Part shown: piece by piece, positions 1 through 5,787 of the stretch | Layout: the number at the start of each line of letters is the position of its first letter | Numbering within the stretch: position 1 is the first letter of the stretch | Assembly: GCA_947167535.1 (NCBI GenBank) | Contig: CAMVIL010000102.1 | Coordinates: 1 to 5,827 of the forward strand | From: an uncultured Ruminococcus sp. | GTDB taxonomy: Bacteria > Bacillota > Clostridia > Oscillospirales > Ruminococcaceae | DNA length: 5,827 nt | Reading direction: 5' to 3' | Position numbers and translations under genes: made by a program | The notes under the pieces: model-generated | Database searches by the model: none | The model's input: only the letters and a program-made list of their open reading frames with translations | What the model was told of the DNA's origin: nothing

Positions 1-1
1 C

Positions 2-811
2 GGCGATCAGGGTATGATGTTCGGCTACGCCTGCAACGAGACCCCCGAGCTCATGCCGCTGCCTGTTTCTCTGGCACACAAGCTGGCTAAGAAGCTGACC
101 GACGTCCGCAAGTCCGGCGAGCTTACATATCTCCGCCCCGACGGCAAGACTCAGGTCACCGTAGAGTACGGCGAAGACGGCAAGCCCAAGAGAGTTGACA
201 CCATCGTCATCTCCACCCAGCACGACGAGGACGTTACCCTCGAGACCATCCGCGAGGACATGATCGCACACGTTGTAAAGCCGGTGGTTCCCGCTGAGCT
301 TCTCGACACTGAGACCAAGTATTTCATCAACCCCACAGGCAGATTCGTTATCGGCGGACCTCACGGCGACAGCGGTCTGACCGGCAGAAAGATAATCGTT
401 GACACCTACGGCGGAGCAGGCAGACACGGCGGCGGCGCATTCTCTGGCAAGGATCCCACGAAGGTAGACCGCTCTGCGGCTTACGCTGCCCGCAAGGTAG
501 CCAAGAACATCGTAGCAGCAGGTCTTGCCGACAGATGCGAGGTACAGCTTGCTTACGCTATCGGCGTGGCTTCCCCCGTTTCCGTAAGAGTTGACAGCTT
601 CGGCACAGGCAAGGTTTCCGATGCCAAGCTTTCCGACGCGGTAGCTAAGGTGTTCGACCTTCGTCCTTCCGCTATCATCAAGGAGCTTGACCTCAGAAAG
701 CCTCAGTACAAGCAGCTTGCAGCTTACGGTCACATGGGTCGCGAGGAGCTGGGCGTTAAGTGGGAGCTCACTGACAAGACCGATGCTCTTATCGCAGCAG
801 TAAACGGCTGA
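2..811 (+). CDS. metK: S-adenosylmethionine synthetase, C-terminal two thirds (5' end cut by window)
   Basis: MetK makes S-adenosylmethionine from methionine and ATP in the cytosol, releasing phosphate and pyrophosphate. The open frame runs through the left edge, so the true start is outside; 269 codons before the stop are visible. The visible part opens with the [10 protein letters not shown] motif (the family's GAGDQG ATP/Mg site). It continues with [20 protein letters not shown] at about residues 118-137, the glycine-rich [16 protein letters not shown] signature at about 142-157, and the closing AAYGHMGRE segment. Full-length MetK is usually 380-400 residues, so roughly 115-120 N-terminal residues, including the first catalytic His/Asp motifs, are missing only because of the window boundary. 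Nothing inside suggests decay. The gene ends in a tandem in-frame TGA-TAG, directly followed by the ymdB ATG, which implies one transcript. Identification is very secure. Confidence 0.98.
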   Translation, partial: GDQGMMFGYACNETPELMPLPVSLAHKLAKKLTDVRKSGELTYLRPDGKTQVTVEYGEDGKPKRVDTIVISTQHDEDVTLETIREDMIAHVVKPVVPAELLDTETKYFINPTGRFVIGGPHGDSGLTGRKIIVDTYGGAGRHGGGAFSGKDPTKVDRSAAYAARKVAKNIVAAGLADRCEVQLAYAIGVASPVSVRVDSFGTGKVSDAKLSDAVAKVFDLRPSAIIKELDLRKPQYKQLAAYGHMGREELGVKWELTDKTDALIAAVNG

Positions 812-814
812 TAG

Positions 815-1582
815 ATGAAACTTCTGTTTCTGGGCGACGTCGTCGGCGAGGCTGGAGTCGTAATTCTCGAGCAGCGGCTGTATAAGCTCAAGCGAAAGTA
901 TGAGATAGACTTCACCATAATAAACGGCGAGAATTCGGCGATAGGCAACGGAGTCTCCGAGCAGTCCTTCAGGCGGCTGATACAGCTGGGCGCCGATGTT
1001 GTGACAGGCGGCAACCATTCCTTCCGCAGGCAGGGTTCGGGGCAGCTCCACGACGACACCGAAGCGCTGCTGCGCCCCGCAAATTACCCCGACGGTGTGT
1101 CGGGCAGGGGAGTGTACGTGGCAGACCTCTTCCCCGTGAAGATTGCGGTGGTGAACCTGATGGGAGTCGTCGGTCTGGAACCCCTTGAGAATCCCTTCTT
1201 TGCCATAGACAGGATAATCGCCGACCTTGATACTCCGAATATATTCGTGGATATCCACGCCGAGGCCACCAGCGAGAAAAAGGCGCTGGGCTACTACCTC
1301 GACGGCAGGGTGACAGGCGTTTTCGGCACCCATACACACGTTCAGACCGCCGACGAGCAGGTACTTTCGGGCGGTACCGCGTACATCACCGACGTCGGTA
1401 TGTGCGGACCCGAGCATTCGGTGCTGGGGGTAGACCGCGATATCGTCATCGAAAAGCTGAAATACCACACTCCCGTGAAGTTCGAGCCTGCCGACGGTGC
1501 GGCTTTCATAAACGGCGTTGTGGTGGATTTCGACGAAAAGACGGGCAGAGCACGCTCGATAGAGCGTATTCTCGAACGCTGA
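815..1582 (+). CDS. ymdB: YmdB-family metallophosphoesterase (cyclic-nucleotide phosphodiesterase type)
   Basis: This 255-residue protein belongs to the calcineurin-like phosphoesterase family of Bacillus YmdB, whose members have shown phosphodiesterase activity on cyclic nucleotides. In B. subtilis YmdB influences biofilm formation and early-stage development. The binuclear metal site is complete: D8 in FLGDVVG, E39 and N40 in INGEN, N67 and H68 in GGNH, H148 in DIHAEATSEK, and H173 and H175 in GTHTHVQTAD. The C-terminal TAYITDVGMCGP and IERIL segments also match the family, and the length (usually about 255-265) is normal. After GGNH the sequence reads SFRRQG, where I recall TWD in Bacillus, so this substrate-side loop may differ. 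The start is fixed by the family N-terminus, but I see no Shine-Dalgarno; the ATG lies three bases after metK and in the same frame, suggesting coupled translation. The physiological substrate here is unknown. Confidence 0.95.
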   Translation: MKLLFLGDVVGEAGVVILEQRLYKLKRKYEIDFTIINGENSAIGNGVSEQSFRRLIQLGADVVTGGNHSFRRQGSGQLHDDTEALLRPANYPDGVSGRGVYVADLFPVKIAVVNLMGVVGLEPLENPFFAIDRIIADLDTPNIFVDIHAEATSEKKALGYYLDGRVTGVFGTHTHVQTADEQVLSGGTAYITDVGMCGPEHSVLGVDRDIVIEKLKYHTPVKFEPADGAAFINGVVVDFDEKTGRARSIERILER

Positions 1583-1591
1583 TATGATTAT

Positions 1592-1621
1592 GACCCTCGC
1601 GTGGGACGTCACGCGGGGGTC
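1592..1621 (+). terminator. Stem-loop terminator after metK-ymdB
   Basis: Ten bases after the ymdB stop, a 12-bp stem (5' arm 1592-1603, GACCCTCGCGTG; 3' arm 1610-1621, with one T-G wobble) closes a six-base loop. It is followed by AATTTGTTAAATTT rather than a clean T run. The stem is long and GC-rich, so termination is plausible, but the weak U tract means it may leak or act mainly as a 3' stabiliser. Its position between a gene end and a strong promoter supports a transcript boundary. Confidence 0.78.
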
Positions 1622-1646
1622 AATTTGTTAAATTTCGCTCAGACTA

Positions 1647-1675
1647 TTGAAAAATTATGAAAAGTGTGGTATAAT
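1647..1675 (+). promoter_or_regulatory. SigA-type promoter for spoVS
   Basis: TTGAAA at 1647-1652 and TATAAT at 1670-1675 are separated by exactly 17 bases, with a TGG extended -10 at 1667-1669. The predicted transcription start is about 1682. This is a vegetative housekeeping-type promoter. I see nothing resembling the SigH recognition pattern linked with spoVS in Bacillus, so expression here is probably not confined to sporulation. Confidence 0.88.
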
Positions 1676-1681
1676 ATCTTT

Positions 1682-1706
1682 ACAGCACGTCGGACAGACG
1701 GGCTGT
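1682..1706 (+). other. Hairpin at the predicted 5' end of the spoVS mRNA
   Basis: Ten-base arms at 1682-1691 (ACAGCACGTC) and 1697-1706 (GACGGGCTGT) pair at nine of ten positions, with one A-G mismatch, around a GGACA loop. The hairpin starts at the predicted +1, so the message would begin double-stranded. Such 5' stem-loops commonly protect mRNAs from 5'-end-dependent decay. A regulatory role beyond stability is speculation. The roughly 57 bases from the hairpin to the spoVS start show no further structure that I can support. Confidence 0.6.
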
Positions 1707-1751
1707 GCAACAGTAATATCGACATACGCAGCAAACGTTCTTCTAATCTTC

Positions 1752-1757
1752 GGAGGT
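1752..1757 (+). promoter_or_regulatory. Ribosome binding site that fixes the spoVS start
   Basis: GGAGGT lies seven bases before the ATG at 1764. The same frame is open further upstream, including an ATG at 1647 that overlaps the -35 box, but that ATG is upstream of the predicted transcript start. This site and the family N-terminus both select 1764. Confidence 0.85.
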
Positions 1758-1763
1758 ATCACT

Positions 1764-2024
1764 ATGGAAATACTGAAAGTATCATCACGTTCCGTACCTA
1801 ATTCTGTTGCGGGTGCTATCGCGGGGGTTGTGCGCGACAGCGGTCAGGTCGAAGTCCAGGCAGTCGGCGCAGGCGCCGCCAATCAGGCGATTAAGGCGAT
1901 AGCCATTGCGCGGGGATATCTGGCTCCGGTGGGCATTGATATGATATGCGTGCCCGCATTCACAACCATCACTATCGGCGAGGAGGAGCGTACAGCTATC
2001 AAGCTGATATGCGAACAGCGCTGA
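1764..2024 (+). CDS. spoVS: Stage V sporulation protein S (SpoVS)
   Basis: This small 86-residue protein is the same length as Bacillus SpoVS and close to it throughout: it starts MEILKVSSRSVPNSVAGAIA, keeps QAVGAGAANQAIKAIAIARG at about residues 32-51, and ends EERTAIKLICEQR. SpoVS has an Alba-like fold and is thought to be a small nucleic-acid-binding or regulatory protein. Loss in B. subtilis blocks sporulation at stage V, but homologues also occur in bacteria that do not make spores, so its presence does not prove sporulation. The true start is the ATG seven bases after GGAGGT; the longer frame upstream is promoter and leader. It follows ymdB as in Bacillus, but here has its own vegetative-type promoter. 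The ABC transporter genes lie 79 bases downstream with no visible promoter of their own. Confidence 0.97.
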   Translation: MEILKVSSRSVPNSVAGAIAGVVRDSGQVEVQAVGAGAANQAIKAIAIARGYLAPVGIDMICVPAFTTITIGEEERTAIKLICEQR

Positions 2025-2049
2025 TACAGGCATACGTCGGAAAATATCG

Positions 2050-2071
2050 GGCGGGCGCTAGGGCGTCCGCC
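2050..2071 (+). other. Hairpin between spoVS and the ABC transporter genes (possible attenuator)
   Basis: Nine-base arms at 2050-2058 (GGCGGGCGC) and 2063-2071 (GCGTCCGCC) pair fully, counting one G-T wobble, around a TAGG tetraloop. The following bases, TCAGCTTTGGG, are not a proper U tract. It could partly terminate spoVS transcription, protect the spoVS 3' end or attenuate expression of the downstream genes. Without a T run I do not call it a terminator. Confidence 0.5.
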
Positions 2072-2103
2072 TCAGCTTTGGGATCGACTGCAAAGGGGGA
2101 GCT

Positions 2104-2760
2104 ATGGAAAGGATAGTGACCTGCGAGGGTCTTACAAAAGAATACGGCGCTTTTCCCGCGCTCTCGGGGCTCACACTCTCTCTTTACGGCGGCAGAGTCG
2201 TGGCGGTGACGGGGGATTCGGGCAGCGGGAAGACTACCTTCCTCAAGCTGCTGGCGGGTCTTGTGAAGCCCAGCAGAGGCAGCGTCCTCGTCTGCTGCGA
2301 CAGTATTAATGTATACAGCCGCGAGGTCACGGCGTATCTTCCCGACAGGGATTTCCTCTCGGGCAGCCTCACCCCCGAAAAGGCGGCGGAGCTGTATTCG
2401 AGGTACTTCGATGATTTTGACAAGGCAGCTGCACTCAGGCTGCTGAGCGAATGCAATATAGATATCGCCAAGCGGCTGGGGAGAATGTCGCGGGGTATGC
2501 GGGCTGCGGTGCAGCTTGTGATGATACTCTGCAGGCAGGCTAGACTGTATCTGCTGGACGAGCCCTTCGCGGCGCTTGACGGAGATATGGCTCGGATACT
2601 TGCGGCGCGGGCAAGGGAACTTGCCGACGGCGGCGCCTGCGTGGTAGAGACCGCGCACAAGACCTCCGAGCTGACCCTTCCGCCCGATGACGTGCTTCTG
2701 CTGCGCTCGGGCAGTGCGCTGGATTACGGCGCTGCGGGGGAGGTGTCGGAAGATTGCTGA
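2104..2760 (+). CDS. ABC transporter ATP-binding protein, BcrA/YtrB-like
   Basis: This 218-residue single-domain ABC ATPase would power the membrane partner encoded next. The Walker A motif is GDSGSGKTT (residues 37-45), the signature motif is the variant MSRGMRAAV (128-136), Walker B is LYLLDEPFAAL (148-158) and the switch histidine is H185 in ETAHK. Where most ABC ATPases have the Q-loop glutamine, this reads AYLPDRDFL (77-85), followed by a tyrosine-rich segment ending DDFDK. That arrangement resembles YtrB/BcrA-type drug-export ATPases. At 218 residues it is at the short end of the family and has no extra domain. A strong AAAGGGGGAG site precedes the ATG by two to three bases, closer than usual. 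No GntR-type regulator, the usual companion of YtrB systems, is nearby. The substrate cannot be read from the sequence. Confidence 0.92.
   Translation: MERIVTCEGLTKEYGAFPALSGLTLSLYGGRVVAVTGDSGSGKTTFLKLLAGLVKPSRGSVLVCCDSINVYSREVTAYLPDRDFLSGSLTPEKAAELYSRYFDDFDKAAALRLLSECNIDIAKRLGRMSRGMRAAVQLVMILCRQARLYLLDEPFAALDGDMARILAARARELADGGACVVETAHKTSELTLPPDDVLLLRSGSALDYGAAGEVSEDC
2736..2743 (+). promoter_or_regulatory. Ribosome binding site supporting a TTG start for the permease
   Basis: GGGGGAGG lies inside the end of the ATPase gene, ten bases before the TTG at 2754. The first in-frame ATG (2790) has no comparable site and would remove the N-terminal cytoplasmic segment. This favours the rare TTG start. 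Confidence 0.7.
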
Positions 2761-3521
2761 GAAAGTTTATCAAGGACGACATTAAGGATATGTTCATACG
2801 GTTCCTGCCCCCTGCGCTGACGCTGATGATAGTCGCAATGCTCAGCGCTCTGTGCATCGGCAAGATGGGCAGCGACCTCGACGATACAGCGTCTAAAGTG
2901 GTGGATGTTCTGGACAAGGTTTATGTCGTGTGCCAGCGGGTCCTGCTGGTGACGGCTCTGCCTGCAGCACTCATGAGGGTACGCAGGACTCTTGTGGGCG
3001 ATGAAGCGGTGTTCTGGGCGGGCGTCCCCGCAAGACCCTGGAAGCATATCGTCAGCAAGAGCATCGCGGCGTTCCTGCTGTTCCTGCTGTCGGCAGCAAT
3101 GTACGGCACGGCTCGGCTTGCGTACCTGCGATTCGTCGCCGACGGTATCTACGCCAAGACTGCATTTTACACCATAAGCTCAGACCCCGCGCTGTTTGTC
3201 AGAAACACGCTGATGACAGGCGCGATACTGCTGTTTTCCATGCTTTGCGTGCAGAAGATATTCATAGGCTCGGCGGTGTTCTGCCTTCCGATGCGAAGCC
3301 CCAGAGCTGCAATGTGGCTGACGACGGTCACGGCGGTGCTGGTGCTGGCTGGAATGTACGTCGCGGGCTTCTCCGCAATCAGCAGGCTCGACCTCTTCTC
3401 AATAAGCGAGAGCTCGGCGCAGCTGCTGATATACAGCTACGGCTGTGCTTTCTTCGGCGTGATGTCGCTGGTGCTGACAGTCGCCGATACCCTGCTGCTC
3501 TCGAAGCGTGCGGAGTACTGA
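2754..3521 (+). CDS. ABC-2-type transporter permease, six membrane segments
   Basis: This 255-residue hydrophobic protein is the likely membrane partner of the preceding ATPase. Six membrane segments are visible at about residues 17-37, 52-75, 101-126, 148-176, 187-209 and 223-249, after a short charged N-terminus (LRKFIKDDIKD). The loop after segment two reads VGDEAVFWAGVPARPWKHIVSK. Its middle matches the pattern GDEx(4)xxPxxxxxIxxSK that I associate with ABC-2 permeases of small drug or peptide exporters. The gene probably starts at TTG, overlapping the ATPase stop by seven bases, so the two should be translated in a coupled way. No extracellular domain or enzymatic motif is present. The substrate is unknown; antimicrobial peptide or drug export is a family-based guess only. 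Confidence 0.85.
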   Translation: MLRKFIKDDIKDMFIRFLPPALTLMIVAMLSALCIGKMGSDLDDTASKVVDVLDKVYVVCQRVLLVTALPAALMRVRRTLVGDEAVFWAGVPARPWKHIVSKSIAAFLLFLLSAAMYGTARLAYLRFVADGIYAKTAFYTISSDPALFVRNTLMTGAILLFSMLCVQKIFIGSAVFCLPMRSPRAAMWLTTVTAVLVLAGMYVAGFSAISRLDLFSISESSAQLLIYSYGCAFFGVMSLVLTVADTLLLSKRAEY

Positions 3522-3550
3522 CATGAGCATCGATGCGGTCTTGTGCCGCT

Positions 3551-3559
3551 TGCTATAAA
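3551..3559 (+). promoter_or_regulatory. Possible extended -10 promoter element for murT-gatD
   Basis: TGCTATAAA is a TGn extended -10 with a near-consensus hexamer, but I find no -35 box at 16-18 bases upstream. Transcription would start near 3566, leaving a leader of only about 14 bases that barely contains the ATGGAGA ribosome site before the ATG at 3580. Readthrough from the permease gene 58 bases upstream is the alternative. Confidence 0.4.
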
Positions 3560-3579
3560 TATACAGATGGAGATTCAAT

Positions 3580-4941
3580 ATGAAGATAGTACACTTCTTT
3601 ACGATACTTTTCGGCAAGCTTATGGTAAAGCTGCTGAAGCTCGCAGGACGTGACGCGGGCAACCTGCCGGGACTTGTGCTGTGGACCTTCAACCATAATT
3701 ATCTTAAGGCGTTCAAGATAGACTGCCCGATAATCGCGGTGACGGGAACCAACGGCAAGACCTCTACCACCAACTTCTTAAACCGCATATTCGCCGAGCT
3801 GCCCGCTAAGGACGGCGGCAAGGTGAAGGTCATCACCAATATGCAGGGCAACAACCTCGATACCGGCATCGGCTCGATGCTGCTCAAATACTGCGACATG
3901 AAAGGCAGGGTGGAAGCCGACTATCTCGTGCTCGAGGTGGACGAGTCCCACGTTCCCGTTATCTTCCGTCAACTGCCTCTGGAGACTCTCGTGATACTCA
4001 ATTTCTTCCGCGACCAGCTCGACCGCAACGGCGAAGTGGAGACCCTTATCCTCAAGGTCAAGGGCTTCCTCGAGACCTACGAGGGCAACCTGATACTCAA
4101 CGCCGACGACCCCAACGTTGCGCGTCTCGGCTCGGCTAACCCTAAGAACAAGAACGTGCATTATTACAGCGTCGAGAAGTACGAGGGCGCTACCGCTGAA
4201 CTTTATGAGGCGGGCGAGGGCAGATTCTGTCCCGACTGCGGCGAGACCCTTGTCTACGACTACTACCAGTACTCCCACATCGGACGCTTCCGCTGTCCGG
4301 GCTGCGGCTTCGGCGAGATAACCCCCGAAGTGCAGATAACAGGCCTCGACTTCGAGAACTCCGCCTTCGAGATAGAGGGCGAGCGCTATACCACAAAGCA
4401 TACCGGCATCTATCACCTCTACAACCTCTCGGCGGTGTACCTCGCTGCTAAGCTTTACGACATCGACCATCAGATAGTCCATAAGGTCTTCGAGAACTTC
4501 GAGGTCAACAACGGCAGACTGGAACAGTTCGAGCTGGGCGGCTCGTCTCTGCTTCTGAACCTCGCCAAGAACCCCGTCGGCGCCAACATGACTCTCCGCC
4601 TGCTCAATCAAGACAAGCGGGATAAGGAACTGCTGTTCGTCCTCAACGACAACGTGGCGGACGGTCTCGACGTTTCGTGGATATGGGACATCAACTTCTC
4701 CATATTCAACGGCGTTACCCGCGTGGTCACCAGCGGCACCCGCGCCTACGACATCGCGATACGCATAAAATGCTCGGGCTACGACCCCGATAAGATAACC
4801 GTCCTGCCCGACCTCGACGCGGCGGCGGCGGAGATATTCAAAAACGAAGGCGTCAAGTACGGCATCGCCAACTACACCGCGATACAGCCGACCCGCGGCG
4901 CTCTGAAACGCTACATCGTCAGCAAGGGAGGTAAGGCGTGA
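3580..4941 (+). CDS. murT: Lipid II isoglutaminyl synthase, Mur-ligase-like subunit MurT
   Basis: MurT and GatD form the enzyme that amidates the alpha-carboxyl of D-glutamate in the lipid II stem peptide to D-isoglutamine, using ATP and glutamine-derived ammonia at the inner face of the membrane. This 453-residue protein has the Mur ligase P-loop VTGTNGKTSTTN (54-65), the LEVDESH segment (119-125) and FFRDQLDRNGE (142-152). A four-cysteine zinc ribbon, CPDC (217-220) and CPGC (239-242), is inserted in the middle domain as in known MurT proteins. After the YHLYN motif (278-282) comes the C-terminal DUF1727 domain, with DGLDVSWIWD at 361-370. In the Staphylococcus enzyme a MurT aspartate completes the GatD catalytic triad, and I infer that its equivalent lies in this stretch. 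The length is normal. The next gene encodes the partner and overlaps by one base, so the pair is one operon. Confidence 0.97.
   Translation: MKIVHFFTILFGKLMVKLLKLAGRDAGNLPGLVLWTFNHNYLKAFKIDCPIIAVTGTNGKTSTTNFLNRIFAELPAKDGGKVKVITNMQGNNLDTGIGSMLLKYCDMKGRVEADYLVLEVDESHVPVIFRQLPLETLVILNFFRDQLDRNGEVETLILKVKGFLETYEGNLILNADDPNVARLGSANPKNKNVHYYSVEKYEGATAELYEAGEGRFCPDCGETLVYDYYQYSHIGRFRCPGCGFGEITPEVQITGLDFENSAFEIEGERYTTKHTGIYHLYNLSAVYLAAKLYDIDHQIVHKVFENFEVNNGRLEQFELGGSSLLLNLAKNPVGANMTLRLLNQDKRDKELLFVLNDNVADGLDVSWIWDINFSIFNGVTRVVTSGTRAYDIAIRIKCSGYDPDKITVLPDLDAAAAEIFKNEGVKYGIANYTAIQPTRGALKRYIVSKGGKA
4926..4931 (+). promoter_or_regulatory. Ribosome binding site for gatD inside the end of murT
   Basis: GGGAGG is followed by two adjacent candidate starts in the same frame, GTG at 4938 (six bases away) and ATG at 4941 (nine bases away). 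Spacing allows either; I prefer the ATG, giving MKTIKLLHMYP. Confidence 0.75.
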
Positions 4942-5684
4942 TGAAAACTATCAAGCTTCTGCATATGTATCCCAACGTCCTTGACCTCTACGGCGACAGC
5001 GGCAACGTTGAGGTGCTGAAGTACCGCTGCGCTCAGCGCGGCATAGAGCTTGAGGTGCACCAGCACCTTATGGACAAGCCCGACGATATCGACTTCTCCT
5101 CGATGGATATAATCTATCTCGGCGGCGGCGCCGACTACGAGCAGCAGCTTCTCGCCGACGACCTCATGGGCTGCAAGGACAGGGTGAAGGCGGCATACGA
5201 CGCGGGAGTTTTCCTGCTGATGATATGCGGCGGCTACCAGCTGCTGGGGCAGTACTACAAGGACTCTAACGGCGAGGAGATACCGGGCCTCGGGCTCTTT
5301 TCCTACCACACCGAAGCCTCACGCAACAAGCGCAACCGCTGCATCGGAAACATCGTGGTGGAGACTTCTCTTCTCGGCGAGCCTTACAAGGTCATAGGCT
5401 TCGAGAATCACGGCGGTCAGACCACCGACGTGGCGACTCCCTTCGGCAAGGTGCTCTGCGGCAACGGCAACTGCTGGTCCAGCGAGACTGAAGGCTACTG
5501 CGAGGAGCGTGTCATCGCGACCTATCTTCACGGCCCCCTGCTGTCTAAGAATCCGAAGCTTGCGGACTACGTAATTTCCAAGTGTCTGGAGCGCCGCGGC
5601 GAGCCCTCGGAGCTTACAGAACTCAACGATAAACTGGAGCAGGAATGCCGCGAAATGCTGTTTTCGCGTCTTTTGAATAAATAA
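4941..5684 (+). CDS. gatD: Lipid II isoglutaminyl synthase, glutamine amidotransferase subunit GatD
   Basis: GatD is the class I (CobB/CobQ-like) glutaminase that feeds ammonia to MurT for D-glutamate amidation of lipid II. The 247-residue protein starts with IKLLHMYPNVLDLYGDSGNV, typical of the family. It has the IIYLGGGADYEQ segment (57-68), the nucleophile C96 in MICGGYQLLG, the GFENHGGQT loop (153-161) and the catalytic H197 in YLHGPLLSKNP. The third triad member is expected to come from MurT. The length agrees with the Staphylococcus protein (about 243 residues), in which the pair is Cys94/His189. The ATG shares its A with the murT stop codon, a classic coupled junction for subunits needed in equal amounts. 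A GTG one codon earlier is an alternative start. No clear terminator follows. Confidence 0.96.
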   Translation: MKTIKLLHMYPNVLDLYGDSGNVEVLKYRCAQRGIELEVHQHLMDKPDDIDFSSMDIIYLGGGADYEQQLLADDLMGCKDRVKAAYDAGVFLLMICGGYQLLGQYYKDSNGEEIPGLGLFSYHTEASRNKRNRCIGNIVVETSLLGEPYKVIGFENHGGQTTDVATPFGKVLCGNGNCWSSETEGYCEERVIATYLHGPLLSKNPKLADYVISKCLERRGEPSELTELNDKLEQECREMLFSRLLNK

Positions 5685-5715
5685 TGACAAAAAATTAAAT
5701 TTCCCCTGTCAGACC

Positions 5716-5744
5716 TTGACAAGCCTATGGCGGGGTGATATAAT
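5716..5744 (+). promoter_or_regulatory. Perfect-consensus promoter for tRNA-Pro
   Basis: TTGACA (5716-5721) and TATAAT (5739-5744) are both exact consensus with a 17-base spacer and a TGA extended -10 (5736-5738). The predicted start is about 5751, 37 bases before the mature tRNA. Such strength is usual for stable RNA genes. It begins only 31 bases after the gatD stop. Confidence 0.92.
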
Positions 5745-5759
5745 AATAGTGTTGTGATG

Positions 5760-5781
5760 TGTGCGGGCAATAGTCCGTGCA
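5760..5781 (+). other. Hairpin in the 5' leader of the pre-tRNA
   Basis: Arms at 5760-5768 (TGTGCGGGC) and 5773-5781 (GTCCGTGCA) form nine pairs, three of them G-T wobbles, around an AATA loop. The hairpin ends six bases before the tRNA 5' end, so it would be removed by RNase P. It may help folding or processing of the precursor; its function is not shown. Confidence 0.45.
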
Positions 5782-5787
5782 TTTCAT

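Noticed and set aside
1647..1763. N-terminal extension of SpoVS from an upstream ATG
   Set aside because: The ATG at 1647 overlaps the -35 box and lies before the predicted transcript start. SpoVS proteins begin at MEILKVS, with GGAGGT correctly placed.
1676..1763. Riboswitch (for example SAM-responsive, given the nearby metK) in the spoVS leader
   Set aside because: The leader is only about 80 bases, with a single simple hairpin and none of the conserved motifs of known SAM riboswitches. metK is also in the preceding transcript, not this one.
1999..2658. Open frame of 219 codons on the minus strand across the ABC ATPase and the spoVS gap
   Set aside because: It overlaps a motif-complete ABC ATPase and shows no family resemblance. 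I see no promoter or ribosome site for it.
3535..3549. Possible terminator hairpin after the permease gene
   Set aside because: Only four G/C pairs around a seven-base loop, and no T run follows. Too weak to call.
4218..4314. Inserted foreign zinc-finger domain in murT
   Set aside because: The four-cysteine ribbon is a normal part of MurT proteins and stays in frame, with the same codon style as the rest of the gene.
3778..4611. Long open frame (277 codons) on the minus strand opposite murT
   Set aside because: It lies wholly within murT, which has all its family motifs. Its composition (runs of V, L, A, E) is what the GC-rich codon bias of murT produces on the opposite strand, and it has no recognisable motif.
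5687..5712. Possible terminator after gatD
   Set aside because: TGACA and TGTCA could pair around a long AT-rich loop, but five pairs with no T tract is not convincing.
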